DNA of 64,000 nucleotides from Acidovorax sp. (GTDB lineage: Bacteria > Pseudomonadota > Gammaproteobacteria > Burkholderiales > Burkholderiaceae_C), in contig NZ_JADHVT010000002.1 of assembly GCF_016783915.1 (NCBI RefSeq), positions 47,428 through 111,427 on the forward strand. The letters are read 5' to 3'. Under the pieces are notes generated by a model, which was given only the letters and a program-made list of their open reading frames with translations, ran no database searches and had not been told where the DNA came from. Both the position numbers and the translations under genes were made by a program. Numbering within the stretch: position 1 is the stretch's first letter; every line of letters begins with the position of its first letter. Of this stretch, positions 10,314-24,066 are shown in pieces.

Positions 10314-11915
10314 ATGAATACCGCATCCCTCGACTGGTCCCTTCCTTACGCATCCCATCGCAGCGCGGTCATGGGCCGCAACGTGGTTTCCACCTCGCAG
10401 CCGCTGGCGGCGCAGGCGGGTCTGCGCATGCTGCTGGCCGGGGGCAATGCGGTGGACGCCGCCATTGCCGCCGCCATGGCCCTCACGGTGGTCGAGCCCA
10501 CAGGCTGCGGCTTGGGCAGCGACGGGTTTGCCATCGTGTGGGACGGCAAGGAGCTGCACGGCCTCAACGCCTCGGGCCGCTCGCCTGCAGCGTGGACGCC
10601 GGCGTATTTTGAAAAGCTCGGCGGCATCCCCGAAACCGGCTGGAATGCCGTCACCGTGCCCGGTGCCGTGTCGGCCTGGGTGGCGCTGTCCGAGCGCCTG
10701 GGCAAGCTGCCGTTTGCGCAGCTGGCACAGCCTGCCATCGACTACGCCCGCAACGGCTTTCCCGTGTCGCCCACCATTGCGCGGCTGTGGGCGCTGGGTG
10801 CGGCCAAGCTGGGGGCCCAGCCCGGGTTTGCCGAGTGCTTCATGCCGAACGGTCGGGTGCCTCAGGCCGGCGAGGTCTTCCGCAGCGAGGCGCACGCCCG
10901 CACGCTGGAGCTGATTGCCGAAACCGAGGGCGAGGCCTTTTACCGTGGTGTGATCGCCGAGCGCATCGCGGCGCATTCGCAGGCCCACGGCGGCGCCATG
11001 ACGCTGGCCGACCTGGCCAGCCACCAGGCCGACTGGGTGGGCACCATCCAGCAGCGCTTCGGTGACTCCGTGATCCACGAGATCCCGCCCAACGGCCAGG
11101 GCATCGCCGCGCTGATGGCGCTGGGCATGCTTGATGCTCACGGCGTCGGCACGCACCCGCTGGACAGCGTGGAGACCGTGCACGCCTGCATTGAGGCCAT
11201 GAAGCTGGCGTTTGCCGACCTGCACCAGTACAACGCCGACATCGACGCCATGCCCGTGAAGCCCGATGCGCTGCTGAGCCCCGACTACCTGCGCAGCCGC
11301 GCCGCGCTGATCGACGCCACGCGCGCTGGCGACCCCGGCTACGGCGCGCCGCGCCCGGGCGGCACGGTGTACCTGGCGGCGGCAGATAGCCAGGGCATGA
11401 TGGTCTCGTTCATCCAGTCCAACTACATGGGCTTCGGCTCGGGCGTGGTGGTGCCAGGCACGGGCATCAGCCTGCAGAACCGGGGCCACGGCTTCAACCT
11501 CATCCCTGGCCACGCCAACCAGGTGGCGCCGCGCAAGCGCCCCTCGCACACCATCATCCCCGCGTTTGCCATGCATGCCGATGGCACGCCCCAGATGGCG
11601 TTTGGCGTGATGGGCGGCCCCATGCAGAGCCAGGGCCATACGCAGATGGCGCTGCGCGTGCTGCGCTACGGCCAGAACCCACAGGCGGCGGCCGATGCGC
11701 CCCGCTGGCGCGTGACGGGCGGCAAGGGCGTGGCCGTGGAGCCGGGCTTTGACCCGTCCGTGGTCGCCGCGCTGCGCGCGCTCGGCCATGAGGTGACCGT
11801 GGAAGAGGGCAACGGCGTGTTTGCCTTTGGCGGCGCCCAGCTGGTGCTCAAGAATGGCAACAGCTACATCGCAGGCTCCGACCCGCGCAAGGACGGGCAC
11901 GCGGCGGCGTTTTGA
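10314..11915 (+). CDS. Gamma-glutamyltransferase family protein
   Basis: LAAQAGLRMLLAGGNAVDAAIAAAMALTVVEPTGCGLGSDGF. Confidence 0.92.
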   Translation: MNTASLDWSLPYASHRSAVMGRNVVSTSQPLAAQAGLRMLLAGGNAVDAAIAAAMALTVVEPTGCGLGSDGFAIVWDGKELHGLNASGRSPAAWTPAYFEKLGGIPETGWNAVTVPGAVSAWVALSERLGKLPFAQLAQPAIDYARNGFPVSPTIARLWALGAAKLGAQPGFAECFMPNGRVPQAGEVFRSEAHARTLELIAETEGEAFYRGVIAERIAAHSQAHGGAMTLADLASHQADWVGTIQQRFGDSVIHEIPPNGQGIAALMALGMLDAHGVGTHPLDSVETVHACIEAMKLAFADLHQYNADIDAMPVKPDALLSPDYLRSRAALIDATRAGDPGYGAPRPGGTVYLAAADSQGMMVSFIQSNYMGFGSGVVVPGTGISLQNRGHGFNLIPGHANQVAPRKRPSHTIIPAFAMHADGTPQMAFGVMGGPMQSQGHTQMALRVLRYGQNPQAAADAPRWRVTGGKGVAVEPGFDPSVVAALRALGHEVTVEEGNGVFAFGGAQLVLKNGNSYIAGSDPRKDGHAAAF

Positions 11916-11945
11916 GCAGAGCCGGGCGCACGCCCGGTTTAGAGT

Positions 11946-12009
11946 GAATTGCTATTGAATAGATAGCTGCTTGGGCATGTTGCACTAGCGCTACCGGCCA
12001 ATTTGGCAC
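11946..12009 (+). repeat. Dispersed ~60-bp repeat, copy B
   Basis: gaattgctattgaatagatagctgcttgggcatgttgcactagcgctaccggccaatttggc. Confidence 0.8.
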
Positions 12010-12022
12010 TTCGAGCAGGCCC

Positions 12023-12934
12023 TTAGCGAGTCTCGCGCACGGTCAGCCACGCGCTGGCTGCGCCGCTGAACACGATGGCGGCAATGCCCGCCATCGACCA
12101 AGCGTCCGGCACATGGCGGTAGACCAGCCAGCCCGCCAGCATCGCAAAGCCGATCTGTGAATACAGAAACGGCGCAATCGTCACCGGCGTTGTGCGCGCA
12201 TAGGCGTTGAGCAGCAGCATGTGGCCCACTGCGCTGGACAGGCCCATGGTGAACATGCCGGCCCACATCCACGGGTCGGTGATGGACTGCCACACAAACG
12301 GCACCCCCAGCGACACCAGCGCCGTGGCGATCCAGCTGGTGTAGAGCTGGGTGGTAGCGGGGCTCTCGTGCCCGGCCATCTTGCTGCTGATGACCTGGTA
12401 ACCCGTGCCCGATGCCAGCAGGCACAGTGGCCACAGCAGGGCCCAGGTGAAGGCGTCGCTGCCCGGGCGGATGATGGCCAGCGTGCCCGTGAGGCCGATG
12501 GCCACCAGCAGCCAGCGCCAGGCGCTCACGCGCTGGTGCAGCCACAGCGCGGCCACCACCGTCACGCACAGCGGCGTGGTGGCCACCACCGCCGTGAACT
12601 CGGGCAGAGGCATGTGCATGATGCTGATGAAGCCAAACAGGCTGGTGGCCGTGAACAGCGCACCGCGCAGCGCCTGAAAACGCGGCTGTGTGGTGCGCAG
12701 CGCGGCCAGCCCCTCGCGGTGCAGCACAAAGGCCGTGGTTAGCAGCGACTGGAACAGGTAGCGCATCCACAGCGCCATCAGCAGCGGCACGCCCACGCTC
12801 ACCAGCTTGGTGGCGGTGTCCAGCAACGCGAAGCATGCGCAGGCCACCACCGTCAGCACAATGCCCACCAGGGCTGATCGCAGCCGGGTGCGGCGGGCGT
12901 GCAGGTCATCGGTGGCGGGATGCGTGGGACTCAC
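12023..12934 (-). CDS. EamA/DMT family transporter
   Basis: Multi-[29 protein letters not shown] start overlapping queA stop. Confidence 0.85.
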   Translation of the reverse strand: MSPTHPATDDLHARRTRLRSALVGIVLTVVACACFALLDTATKLVSVGVPLLMALWMRYLFQSLLTTAFVLHREGLAALRTTQPRFQALRGALFTATSLFGFISIMHMPLPEFTAVVATTPLCVTVVAALWLHQRVSAWRWLLVAIGLTGTLAIIRPGSDAFTWALLWPLCLLASGTGYQVISSKMAGHESPATTQLYTSWIATALVSLGVPFVWQSITDPWMWAGMFTMGLSSAVGHMLLLNAYARTTPVTIAPFLYSQIGFAMLAGWLVYRHVPDAWSMAGIAAIVFSGAASAWLTVRETR

Positions 12935-14094
12935 GGCGTGCTGCGTGCGCGCTCCAGCAGCATCGCGTCGCCGTAGCTGAAGAAGCGGTACTGCTGCGCG
13001 ATCGCGTGCCGATACAGGCCCATGATGTGGGCGTAGCCCGCAAACGCGCTCACCAGCATCATCAGCGTGCTCTTGGGCAGGTGGAAGTTGGTGATCAGCA
13101 CATCCACCACCTGGAACGCAAAGCCCGGCGTGATGAAGATGTTGGTGTCGCCCGTGGACAGGCCGGTCTTGGCCCAGGATTCGAGCGTGCGCACGGTGGT
13201 GGTTCCTACAGCCACCACGCGGCCGCCGCGCTGGCGGCAGCGCTCCAGCGCGGCCAGCGTGGCCAGCGGCACCTCGTACCACTCGCTGTGCATCTGGTGC
13301 TCGGCCAGGTTTTCTGTCTTGCAGGGCTGGAAGGTGCCCGCGCCCACATGCAGCGTGACGCTGGCACGCTCGATGCCGCGCGCGGCCAGGTCGGCCAGCA
13401 CCCCTTCGTCAAAGTGCAGCGCGGCAGTGGGCGCGGCCACGGCGCCAGGGTTGCGCGCAAACACGGTCTGGTAGCGCTGGCTGTCCTCGGCCTCGTCGGG
13501 ATCGTGGTCGGTGTTCTGGTGGCGCTCGATGTAGGGCGGCAGTGGCAGGTGGCCGTGGCGGTCCATCAGCTCCCAGGGCGACTCGCCTCTCGGGCCGTGC
13601 AGCGCAAAGCGGAACAGCGGGCCGTCCTCGGTGGGCCAGCGGCCCAGCAATTGCGCGTCAAAGCCGCCTGCCTTGCGGCCACCGGCCATGTGCACCACGC
13701 TGCCGGGCAGGGGTTTTTTGCTGACCTTCATGTGGGCCACGACTTCGTTGCCCTGGCCACCAGCCTCGGCGGGCAGCACGCGCTCGATCAGCAACTCCAG
13801 CTTGCCGCCGCTGGCCTTCTCGCCAAAGATGCGCGCCTTGACCACGCGCGTGTCGTTGAACACCAGCAGGTCGCCCGCGCGCAGCAGGCCGGGCAGCTCA
13901 CGAAAGATGCGGTCCACCGGCTGCATGGCGCGACCATCGAGCAGGCGCGAGGCGCTGCGCTCGGGTGCGGGGTGCTGGGCAATGAGTTCGGGGGGCAGCG
14001 AAAAGTCGAAGTCGCTGAGGGTGAACACGCGGGGCGTGAAAGGGCCGCCGGAGGCGAGGGGCGCACTGGTTGCGCCGCTGTAGAGATCAGTCAT
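12931..14094 (-). CDS. queA: S-adenosylmethionine:tRNA ribosyltransferase-isomerase
   Basis: [34 protein letters not shown]. Confidence 0.95.
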   Translation of the reverse strand: MTDLYSGATSAPLASGGPFTPRVFTLSDFDFSLPPELIAQHPAPERSASRLLDGRAMQPVDRIFRELPGLLRAGDLLVFNDTRVVKARIFGEKASGGKLELLIERVLPAEAGGQGNEVVAHMKVSKKPLPGSVVHMAGGRKAGGFDAQLLGRWPTEDGPLFRFALHGPRGESPWELMDRHGHLPLPPYIERHQNTDHDPDEAEDSQRYQTVFARNPGAVAAPTAALHFDEGVLADLAARGIERASVTLHVGAGTFQPCKTENLAEHQMHSEWYEVPLATLAALERCRQRGGRVVAVGTTTVRTLESWAKTGLSTGDTNIFITPGFAFQVVDVLITNFHLPKSTLMMLVSAFAGYAHIMGLYRHAIAQQYRFFSYGDAMLLERARSTP

Positions 14095-14180
14095 CGTGCT
14101 TGAGGGCCGAACGGGCCCGTGCCAAGGTAAAAATTGCGGAAGGCGCGATTGTCCCACGGGGCTGCGCGCCCTGCAGACTC

Positions 14181-15143
14181 TCAGTGTTGTGGCTGGGGCG
14201 TGAACGCCACGGGCGCGGGCACGTTGTGCACCAGCCGCTGCACATCGTCGGCCTGGGCCAGCGTGGTACCCGGGTGCAGCAAGGCAGCAGCACCAGCGGC
14301 CACACCCCAGCGCAGTGCCTCGGCGGGCGCGTCGCCCCTGTCCAGCGCCCAGACCAGCGCTGCCAAAAAGCAGTCCCCCGCGCCCGTTGTGCCGGTGGTG
14401 GCGGGCACGTTGAGGGCAGGCGCCTGCCACACGCCCTCGCGCGTGGCCAGCACTGCGCCTTGCTCGCCCACCGACAGGGCCACGGTGTCGGCGGCGCCGC
14501 TGTGCACCAGCGACTGGGCGGCAGCGCACCAGTCGGCCGCATGTTCCAGCGGCTGTTGCATCACATCGCGCAGCTCGCGCAGGCTGGGCTTGACCAGGGC
14601 CACACCAGCTTGCAGCGCGGCAGTCAGCGGTGGGCCCGAGGTGTCGATCACCACGCGCACTCCCCGGGTCGAGAGCAGTCGCGCCAGTTGTGCATAGAAG
14701 TCGTCAGGCGTACCCGGGGGCAGACTGCCACTGGCAATGAGCCAGCGCGGCGATGGGGCATGTGCCGTCAGCGCATCCAGGCAGGCCTGCCACTCGGTGG
14801 TTTGCAGCGTGGGGCCGGGCAGTACAAACCGAAACTCCTGGCCCGTGCTGGTCTCAACCACCGAGAAGTTTTCGCGCGTGTCGCCCGCAATGCGCTGCAG
14901 CCGCGTGGACACGCCCTCGTCGGCCAGCAGCTGCTGCACCTGTGCGCCCGCTGCGCCACCCGCCAGCGCCCAGGCCAGCACGTCGGCGCTCAGGCGGTGC
15001 AGCACCCGCGCTACATTGATGCCGCCGCCGCCCGCAAACCGCCGCACCGGGCCGCAGCGCAGCTTGTGTGTGGGGGCTACGTGGTTGGTGGTGGTCGCCA
15101 GGTCGAGCGCGGGGTTGAGCGTCAGGGTGATCAGCGCAGACAT
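14181..15143 (-). CDS. PfkB-family hexose kinase (1-phosphofructokinase-like)
   Basis: [47 protein letters not shown]. Confidence 0.88.
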   Translation of the reverse strand: MSALITLTLNPALDLATTTNHVAPTHKLRCGPVRRFAGGGGINVARVLHRLSADVLAWALAGGAAGAQVQQLLADEGVSTRLQRIAGDTRENFSVVETSTGQEFRFVLPGPTLQTTEWQACLDALTAHAPSPRWLIASGSLPPGTPDDFYAQLARLLSTRGVRVVIDTSGPPLTAALQAGVALVKPSLRELRDVMQQPLEHAADWCAAAQSLVHSGAADTVALSVGEQGAVLATREGVWQAPALNVPATTGTTGAGDCFLAALVWALDRGDAPAEALRWGVAAGAAALLHPGTTLAQADDVQRLVHNVPAPVAFTPQPQH

Positions 15144-15146
15144 GGG

Positions 15147-16427
15147 CTACCAGACCTTGTCGGGGAAGCCGGACCACAGCTCGTTCAGGTCGGGAAAGCG
15201 CCACTTCTCGGGGTCTTCCCGCGCCACGATCTTCTCGGTGCAACCCGGGGCGGACAGGTCCACCATTTCGGGCGGAATGCGCAGGTCGGATTTGGTCGAG
15301 AAAAATACCTTGACGATGGGGGTGGTCAGCGCGGTGGGCGATTGCTCCGTCACGATTCCGATGCGGCCCGATGCCAGCCGCACCAGCGAGCCCACGGGGT
15401 AGATGCCGATGCTTTTGACAAACGCCTGGAAGATGCGTGCGTCGAAATGGTCCTTGGTCCACTCGGCCATGCGGCGCAGCGACTCGGCCGGGTCCCAGCC
15501 GCGCTTGTAGGGCCGGTCGGAGGTGATGGCGTCGTACACATCGCAAATGGCCGTCATGCGTGCGATCACGCTGATGCCGTCGCCCTGCAGTTTGTCCGGG
15601 TAGCCCGAGCCATCGATTTTTTCGTGGTGGTGCAGGCAGGCGTCCAGCACCGCGTCGGGCACGTTGCCGCCCTCCTTGAGCATGTGGTAGCCCTCTACCG
15701 GGTGGCCGCGCACCACGGTGAACTCCTGGTCGGTGAGCTTGCCGGGCTTGTTGAGCACGGCCAGCGGGATGGCCGCCTTGCCCAGGTCGTGCAGCAGCCC
15801 CGCCATGCCAGCGAGCCGCTGCTGGTCTTCCTTGAGTTTGAGCTGCTTGGCCAGGGCCACCATGAGTGCGCACACCGCCACCGAATGCATGTAGGTGTAG
15901 TCGTCGGCCGTCTTCAGCCGCGCCAGGCTGATGAGTGCGCCGGGGTTGCGCGTGACGGAGTCCGAAATTTCCTCCACCAGGCTTTGCGCGCCTGCAGAGT
16001 CCACCGCCCGGCCCATGCGGGCCTCGTGGAACATGGACACCACGGCTTCCTTGGACTTGACGCAGATGGCGGCGGCCATCTTGAGCTCGCTTTGCATGTC
16101 CGCCGGTTTATGGTCCCGCCTGGGTGGCGGCGGTGGAGACGGCAGCGTCACTTTGATGGGAGGCAGGTCTTGCAGCTGGCTGAAGTCGGTCTCGATCTGC
16201 GCATCCACCTCCTCGCGGGACATGGATGCAGTGCCCTCCGCCACGTCCAGGCCCTTGTCGGTGTCGATCCAGATTTCCTGGATGGCCGTGGCCTGGATGC
16301 GGGCGAGGTCCTTGGGATCCTTGAGCAGGAACTTGGCCCGCCAGAAGGGGTGGTCCATCCACGAGCCGCAAAACTCGTGTAGGTACATGCCCAGGGTCAG
16401 GTGTTGGATTTGAATGCGCTTGAGCAT
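15147..16427 (-). CDS. HD-GYP domain protein with DUF3391-type N-terminus
   Basis: LHDLGKAAIP, HHEKIDGSGYPDKL, D-YDAITSDRPYK. Confidence 0.92.
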   Translation of the reverse strand: MLKRIQIQHLTLGMYLHEFCGSWMDHPFWRAKFLLKDPKDLARIQATAIQEIWIDTDKGLDVAEGTASMSREEVDAQIETDFSQLQDLPPIKVTLPSPPPPPRRDHKPADMQSELKMAAAICVKSKEAVVSMFHEARMGRAVDSAGAQSLVEEISDSVTRNPGALISLARLKTADDYTYMHSVAVCALMVALAKQLKLKEDQQRLAGMAGLLHDLGKAAIPLAVLNKPGKLTDQEFTVVRGHPVEGYHMLKEGGNVPDAVLDACLHHHEKIDGSGYPDKLQGDGISVIARMTAICDVYDAITSDRPYKRGWDPAESLRRMAEWTKDHFDARIFQAFVKSIGIYPVGSLVRLASGRIGIVTEQSPTALTTPIVKVFFSTKSDLRIPPEMVDLSAPGCTEKIVAREDPEKWRFPDLNELWSGFPDKVW

Positions 16428-16538
16428 GGCGGGGGCCCCGGACTCGAAAACACGCCGTTATCAGGCGTTAGCAATGGTAACCATGGTAGCCTTTTCGGGC
16501 TGCGATCTCCGCTCGTTTTCCCTAGCAATTTGCTCCAT

Positions 16539-18698
<2,160 letters not shown>

Positions 18699-18739
18699 GA
18701 CGCTCAGAACGACGCTGACGTGGCCCGCAGGAACACACC

Positions 18740-19705
18740 ATGACCCTCACCGAACTCAAGTACATCGTTGCGGTGGCCCGCGAGAAGCACTTTGGCCATG
18801 CGGCCGATGCCTGCTATGTGTCGCAACCCACGCTCTCGGTGGCCATCAAGAAGCTGGAAGAAGAGCTGGATGTGAAGCTTTTCGAGCGCAGCGCAGGCGA
18901 GGTGACGGTGACGCCGCTGGGCGAGGACATCGTGCGCCAGGCGCAAAGCGTGCTGGAGCAGGCGGCCGCCATCAAGGAAATCGCCAAGCGCGGCAAGGAC
19001 CCGCTGGCCGGGCCGCTGACGCTGGGGGTCATCTACACCATCGGGCCCTATTTGCTGCCCGAGCTGGTGCGCCAGTCCATCACGCGCACCCCGCAGATGC
19101 CGCTGATGCTGCAGGAGAACTTCACCGTCAAGCTGCTGGAGATGCTGCGCACGGGCGAGATCGACTGCGCCATCCTGGCCGAGCCTTTCCCCGACACCGG
19201 CCTGGCCATGGCGCCGCTGTATGACGAGCCCTTCATGGCGGCCGTGCCCAGCACGCACCCCTTGGCGGTTAAGAAGTCGGTCACGGCTGCCGAGCTGAAA
19301 AACGAGACCATGCTCCTGCTGGGGGCGGGCCATTGCTTCCGGGACCATGTGCTGGAGGTGTGCCCCGAGTTCGCGCGCTTTGCGAGCAACGCCGAGGGCA
19401 TCCGCAAGTCGTTTGAGGGCTCATCGCTGGAGACCATCAAGCACATGGTGGCCGCCGGCATGGGGGTGACGCTGGTGCCACGCCTGTCGGTGCCGCGCGA
19501 TGCGTTGCTCACGGTGTCGCGCCGCCGCAAGAGCGACGAGACCTACATCCGCTACCTGCCCATCCGTGAGGAAGACGGTGGCCCGCCGCCCGTGCGCCGC
19601 GTGGTGCTGGCGTGGCGCCGCAGCTTCACGCGCTACGAAGCCATTGCCGCCCTGCGCAACGCCATCTATGCGTGCGAGCTGCCAGGCGTGACGCGACTGT
19701 CCTGA
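18740..19705 (+). CDS. oxyR: LysR-type hydrogen-peroxide regulator OxyR
   Basis: MTLTELKYIVAVAREKHFGHAADACYVSQPTLSVAIKKLEEEL; LLGAGHCFRDHVLEVCP redox cysteines. Confidence 0.93.
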   Translation: MTLTELKYIVAVAREKHFGHAADACYVSQPTLSVAIKKLEEELDVKLFERSAGEVTVTPLGEDIVRQAQSVLEQAAAIKEIAKRGKDPLAGPLTLGVIYTIGPYLLPELVRQSITRTPQMPLMLQENFTVKLLEMLRTGEIDCAILAEPFPDTGLAMAPLYDEPFMAAVPSTHPLAVKKSVTAAELKNETMLLLGAGHCFRDHVLEVCPEFARFASNAEGIRKSFEGSSLETIKHMVAAGMGVTLVPRLSVPRDALLTVSRRRKSDETYIRYLPIREEDGGPPPVRRVVLAWRRSFTRYEAIAALRNAIYACELPGVTRLS

Positions 19706-19851
19706 ACGTCTGCTGGGCACTGATTCGCTTCCTGGAATCGGCGCTACACTCCCGCCGCCCCTGCGCAGGTCCACCCGGCCCGGGCAGGCCCTGCTCCACG
19801 GCGCCCTCTGCCCATCGGCGGTCGGTGCCTTTGCCCCCACAAGAGGTTCCT

Positions 19852-21585
19852 ATGAAGACGCTTTGGCTCACCGCCACGCTGGTTGCCGCCCTGACGGCTT
19901 GCTCCACCCCCACCCCCCCACCCGCAGCCCAGACGCTGAAGAAGCCTGCGCTCGACCGCATTGCGGCCGCGCCTGCCGCCGCTGCCGCAGCGGACTTCCG
20001 GCAGTTCCTGACGCTGGCTGCACCGATTCAGCCGCAGCTGCAGACCGCCGTGTCGGCTTATCTGGCCCACAAACCCCTGGCGGGAGATGACCTGGTCAAC
20101 ATCAGCCGCTTGCTGGGTCTGCACAACCGCTTGCGCAACCAGGCGGCTGTGATCGACGCCAAGGCGAAGATGGTGGCCATTCCCACGGTGCGGGCCGACA
20201 AGGTGCCGCCGCACGAAGACAAGCACATCATCGCGTTCGGTGCCTTGGTCGAAGGGATGGCCAAGGACTTTGGCCTGCAGTACCGCAATGTGGACAACCG
20301 CATCTTTGAAGTGAAGCTGCCCGGCAGTGGCCCCGAAGAATTCGGCATCCTCACCCATGCCGACGTGGTGCCCGTGGTGGCCGACGAATGGGTGCTGGAC
20401 GATGGCACGAAGCTTGACCCCTTCCAGCTGACCCGCGTGGGCGGCAACTTGTATGGCCGGGGCTCCATTGACGACAAGGGCTCCATCGCCACCGTGCTGT
20501 TTGCGATGAAGGCCGTCAAGGACAGCGGCCTGCCGCTGGCGCGCACCATCCGACTCATGATCGAAACCACCGAGGAAACCGGTGGCGATGCGATGAAGTA
20601 CTACCGCGCCAAGACCTCGCTGCCTGAGTACAACATCGTGCTCGATAGCAAATATCCTGCGGTGGTGGCCGAGAAGGGCTCGGGCGCGCTGCGCACCACC
20701 TTTGCCTTGGGCGCCGCTGCAGGCAACCAGCCCACCATCGTGGCCATGGCGGGCGCCGCATCGGCCAACGCCGTGCCCCAGACGGCCACGGCCCGCCTGC
20801 GTGGCGGCAACGCCGATGCCACCACCCGCCAGCTCAGCGCTGGCAAGGACGCCTTTATCGGCAAATACACCAGCCAGGGCGGCAAGTTCAGCATCGATGT
20901 GGCGCGTGAAGGCGCAGACGTCTTGGTCAAGGTCACGGGCGCATCGGCCCACGGCTCTCGCCCCGAAGAGGGCGTGAACCCGCTACCGCGCCTGGCGCTG
21001 TTCCTCAAGGAGTCGGGCCTTGTGCTGGCCCCCAACGGCTACGCGCAGGCCGTGCGTTACCTGACCGACCTGTATGGCACCGACTACCTGGGTCGTACGA
21101 TGGGGCTGGCCTACAGCGATGACTTCATGGGCCCGCTCACGATGTCTCCCAACCTCATCCGCGAAAAGGATGGCAAGGTCGATGTGCTGGTGAACGTGCG
21201 CATGCCCCGTGGCAACACGCCCGAAGCACTGGCCAAAGCCACCACCGAACGCATCAAGGCCTGGGGCACCCAGGCCGGCGTGGCGGTGGAGGTGGACCAC
21301 AGCCAGGGCAACTGGATGGCGCGCGACCCCCAGGGCGCCTGGCTGGCCACGCTACTCAACACTTTTGGCGACACCACAGGCCTCGAAGCCAAGCCCGTGC
21401 CCACCGCCGGCAGCACCACGGCCAAGCTGATGCCCAACGCCATCAACTTTGGCCCCGCCATGCCTGGCAAGAAGTACACGGCCCACAACGCCAAGGAGTT
21501 CAAGGAAGTGGCCGACCTGGATGCCGACATGCAGATGTTCACCGAGATGCTGGTGCGCATCGGCAACTTGCCGCAGATGCAATAA
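19852..21585 (+). CDS. M20 family metallo-dipeptidase, lipoprotein
   Basis: LTACS lipobox; HADVVPV, GSIDDKGS, ETTEETGG motifs. Confidence 0.9.
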   Translation: MKTLWLTATLVAALTACSTPTPPPAAQTLKKPALDRIAAAPAAAAAADFRQFLTLAAPIQPQLQTAVSAYLAHKPLAGDDLVNISRLLGLHNRLRNQAAVIDAKAKMVAIPTVRADKVPPHEDKHIIAFGALVEGMAKDFGLQYRNVDNRIFEVKLPGSGPEEFGILTHADVVPVVADEWVLDDGTKLDPFQLTRVGGNLYGRGSIDDKGSIATVLFAMKAVKDSGLPLARTIRLMIETTEETGGDAMKYYRAKTSLPEYNIVLDSKYPAVVAEKGSGALRTTFALGAAAGNQPTIVAMAGAASANAVPQTATARLRGGNADATTRQLSAGKDAFIGKYTSQGGKFSIDVAREGADVLVKVTGASAHGSRPEEGVNPLPRLALFLKESGLVLAPNGYAQAVRYLTDLYGTDYLGRTMGLAYSDDFMGPLTMSPNLIREKDGKVDVLVNVRMPRGNTPEALAKATTERIKAWGTQAGVAVEVDHSQGNWMARDPQGAWLATLLNTFGDTTGLEAKPVPTAGSTTAKLMPNAINFGPAMPGKKYTAHNAKEFKEVADLDADMQMFTEMLVRIGNLPQMQ

Positions 21586-21736
21586 GCCTGCGGTGCTTGC
21601 CCCCGCGTGTTTTCTTGACCCAGGTGCAGGGCATCGATGTTGGCTGACACTGTGGGGCTTTTGCTTGCGCTACAGTGTTTGAGGACCCCGCACCGCGCGG
21701 GGTGTTTCATGTTTTCCGCACGGAAGGAACCTCCCC

Positions 21737-22255
21737 ATGGCCAAAGCTCCTGGAAAAGCCGCACCTGGCAAGACCTCTGCCCCCAGCATCAACATCGGCA
21801 TCAGCGACAAGGACCGCGCTGCCATCGCCCAGGGCCTGTCGCGCCTGCTGGCCGACACCTACACCCTGTACCTCACCACCCACAACTTCCACTGGAACGT
21901 GACGGGCCCTATGTTCAACACGCTGCACACCATGTTCATGGCGCAGTACACCGAACTGTGGAACGCGGTGGACCCGATTGCCGAGCGCATCCGCTCGCTG
22001 GGCCATGTGGCGCCGGGTTCTTACGCCGAGTTCGGCAAGCTGGCGACGGTACCCGACGCGCCCGCCAAGCCGCCCAAGGCGTTGGACATGGTGCGCGTGC
22101 TGGTTGAAGGCCACGAGGCCGTGGCCCGCACGGCGCGCAGCCTGTTCCCTCTGGCCGACAAGGCCAGCGACGAGCCCACGGCCGACCTGCTGACCCAGCG
22201 CCTGACGGTGCACGAGCAGACGGCGTGGATGCTGCGCTCATTGCTCGAAGAGTAA
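21737..22255 (+). CDS. dps: Dps/ferritin-like DNA-protecting protein
   Basis: [46 protein letters not shown]. Confidence 0.93.
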   Translation: MAKAPGKAAPGKTSAPSINIGISDKDRAAIAQGLSRLLADTYTLYLTTHNFHWNVTGPMFNTLHTMFMAQYTELWNAVDPIAERIRSLGHVAPGSYAEFGKLATVPDAPAKPPKALDMVRVLVEGHEAVARTARSLFPLADKASDEPTADLLTQRLTVHEQTAWMLRSLLEE

Positions 22256-22424
22256 AAGGGTTCGCAGCTTCCAAGCGCATGACCCGAGGGGCGCAGAACA
22301 GTGCAGCACAGCGAAGAAGAGCGCCTTGTCCTACATGGCGCATGTCCATCGCCTGCGCATGATGCGGGTTTTGGTCATGCCCCTTCTTCGCAGGGTGGCA
22401 TGGCGTATCAATCCCCTCTGATGT

Positions 22425-22793
22425 ATGCGAATCCTGTACGTTGAAGACAACCCGGAGCTGCGCGAGACCATCGGCATGCTCATGGAAGGTGAAGGCCGGA
22501 CGGTCACGCCCTGCGCCACTGCCGAGGAGGCGCTGGCGCTGGATGCTGGGGACGTCTTTGATGTGGTGGTGACCGATGTCAGCCTGCCAGGCCTCTCGGG
22601 CACGGAACTGGCCCGCCAGCTGCTGGCGGGTGATCCGCAGCGGTGGGTGGTGCTGTGCTCCGGCTACGAGCTCGGTAGCCACCCGCGCAGTTGGGGGCCC
22701 AACGTGCGCGCCTTGCTCAAACCTTTTGAGCTGGAAGAGCTGGAGCAGTTGCTCGAGTGCATCCATACAGCGCTGGCTTCAGCCGCCGGCTGA
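22425..22793 (+). CDS. Single-domain response regulator
   Basis: MRILYVEDNPELRETIGMLMEGEGRTV, receiver domain only. Confidence 0.88.
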   Translation: MRILYVEDNPELRETIGMLMEGEGRTVTPCATAEEALALDAGDVFDVVVTDVSLPGLSGTELARQLLAGDPQRWVVLCSGYELGSHPRSWGPNVRALLKPFELEELEQLLECIHTALASAAG

Positions 22794-22889
22794 GTCTTGC
22801 GAGCGCCGATCGCTCGCTGTTCATCCTTTATTCATCACGCCACCCCCCCGGTCGTGGCGATCTGCGCTGTTGTGCTGGGCTGCGCGCAG

Positions 22890-24014
22890 TCAATTGCGGG
22901 GGCTGCGTGCTGGCGAGTGGCGCGGCAGTCTCACACGAAAGGTCGTGACATCGTCCCGTGACTGGGCCTCGATGGTTCCACGGTGGGCCCGCACGATCTG
23001 GTGCGCAATGAAGAGGCCCAGCCCCAGCCCCTGGTGGCGGCCGGGCTCACGCTCTCTACCCCGGAACGGGTCGAACAGATGCGGCAGCAGCTCAGGGGGA
23101 ATGGTGCCGCCGTTGGACACTGTGATGCTCACCTCCTCAGGGCTGGTACCGTCCACTGCAATCTGCACAGGGTGGTCGACTCTGCCGTGGTGCAGAGCGT
23201 TGCCAACCAGGTTGGTGATTACCTGACACAGGCGTTCGGCATCCCAGGTGCCGGCCAGGTCGCCTTGCAGGGTGGACCCGATGTAGCGTTCCGGGTGGCT
23301 GGTGGCCACCTCATCCAGCGTGCGCTGCACCAGCGCCTGCATGTGGGTGGAGCCCAGCTGCAGCGCCAGCCCGCCCGCCTGGCGAATGCGGGTCACGTCC
23401 AGCAGGTCTTCGATCATGTGGCCCATGCGCTGGCTGGCGCTTAGAACCCGGTCGGCCATCAGCGCGGCCTTGTCGGGGGACGGCTGGCGCTTGAGCACCG
23501 TGGCTGCTGCGACGATGGACTGCAGGGGGGTGCGCAGGTCATGGCTCAGCACCGCCATGAACATTTCATTGATGCGCAACGCCTCGGTGCGCGCGCGCAG
23601 CTCATGCGCCAGCGCCTGATTGCGCCGGTGCAGTTCAAAGAACACGCTCGCCTTGTTGGTGAGCATGTGCGGGTCGATGGGTTTGTACAGAAAGTCCACC
23701 GCACCACTCTCGTACCCCCGGAACTGCCAGTTCTGCTCCCGCGAACCCGCCGTCATGAAGATGAGGGGAATGTGTCGGGTGCGTTCGCTGCCCCGGATCA
23801 GCTCCGCCAGCTCAAAGCCGTTCATCTCGGGCATTTGCACGTCCAGCAAGGCCAGTGCCACGTCGTCGTGGGCCAGCAGCAGCTCCAGGGCCTCGGGGCC
23901 AGACTGGGCCTTGAGGATATCCAGCCCGTCGCGTTGCAGCAGGGCCTCCAGGGCGATGAGGTTTTCCTCGACATCGTCAACGAGCAGGCATTTGGTGCGG
24001 TCGGTCTGGGGCAT
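22890..24014 (-). CDS. Receiver domain-histidine kinase hybrid protein
   Basis: KCLLVDDVEENLIALEALL receiver; LSHDLRTPLQS H-box; GLGLGLFIAHQIV G-box. Confidence 0.92.
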   Translation of the reverse strand: MPQTDRTKCLLVDDVEENLIALEALLQRDGLDILKAQSGPEALELLLAHDDVALALLDVQMPEMNGFELAELIRGSERTRHIPLIFMTAGSREQNWQFRGYESGAVDFLYKPIDPHMLTNKASVFFELHRRNQALAHELRARTEALRINEMFMAVLSHDLRTPLQSIVAAATVLKRQPSPDKAALMADRVLSASQRMGHMIEDLLDVTRIRQAGGLALQLGSTHMQALVQRTLDEVATSHPERYIGSTLQGDLAGTWDAERLCQVITNLVGNALHHGRVDHPVQIAVDGTSPEEVSITVSNGGTIPPELLPHLFDPFRGREREPGRHQGLGLGLFIAHQIVRAHRGTIEAQSRDDVTTFRVRLPRHSPARSPRN

Positions 24015-24066
24015 GGGCGGTGGGGAGGGTGGATGGGGTTCTCAAGGAAGGACGCATATGCCCGTA

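Noticed and set aside
21640-21736. CACTGT...ACAGTG inverted repeat and ACCCCGC/GCGGGGT hairpin upstream of dps
   Set aside because: Short arms and no clear OxyR consensus; cannot separate from chance without comparative data.
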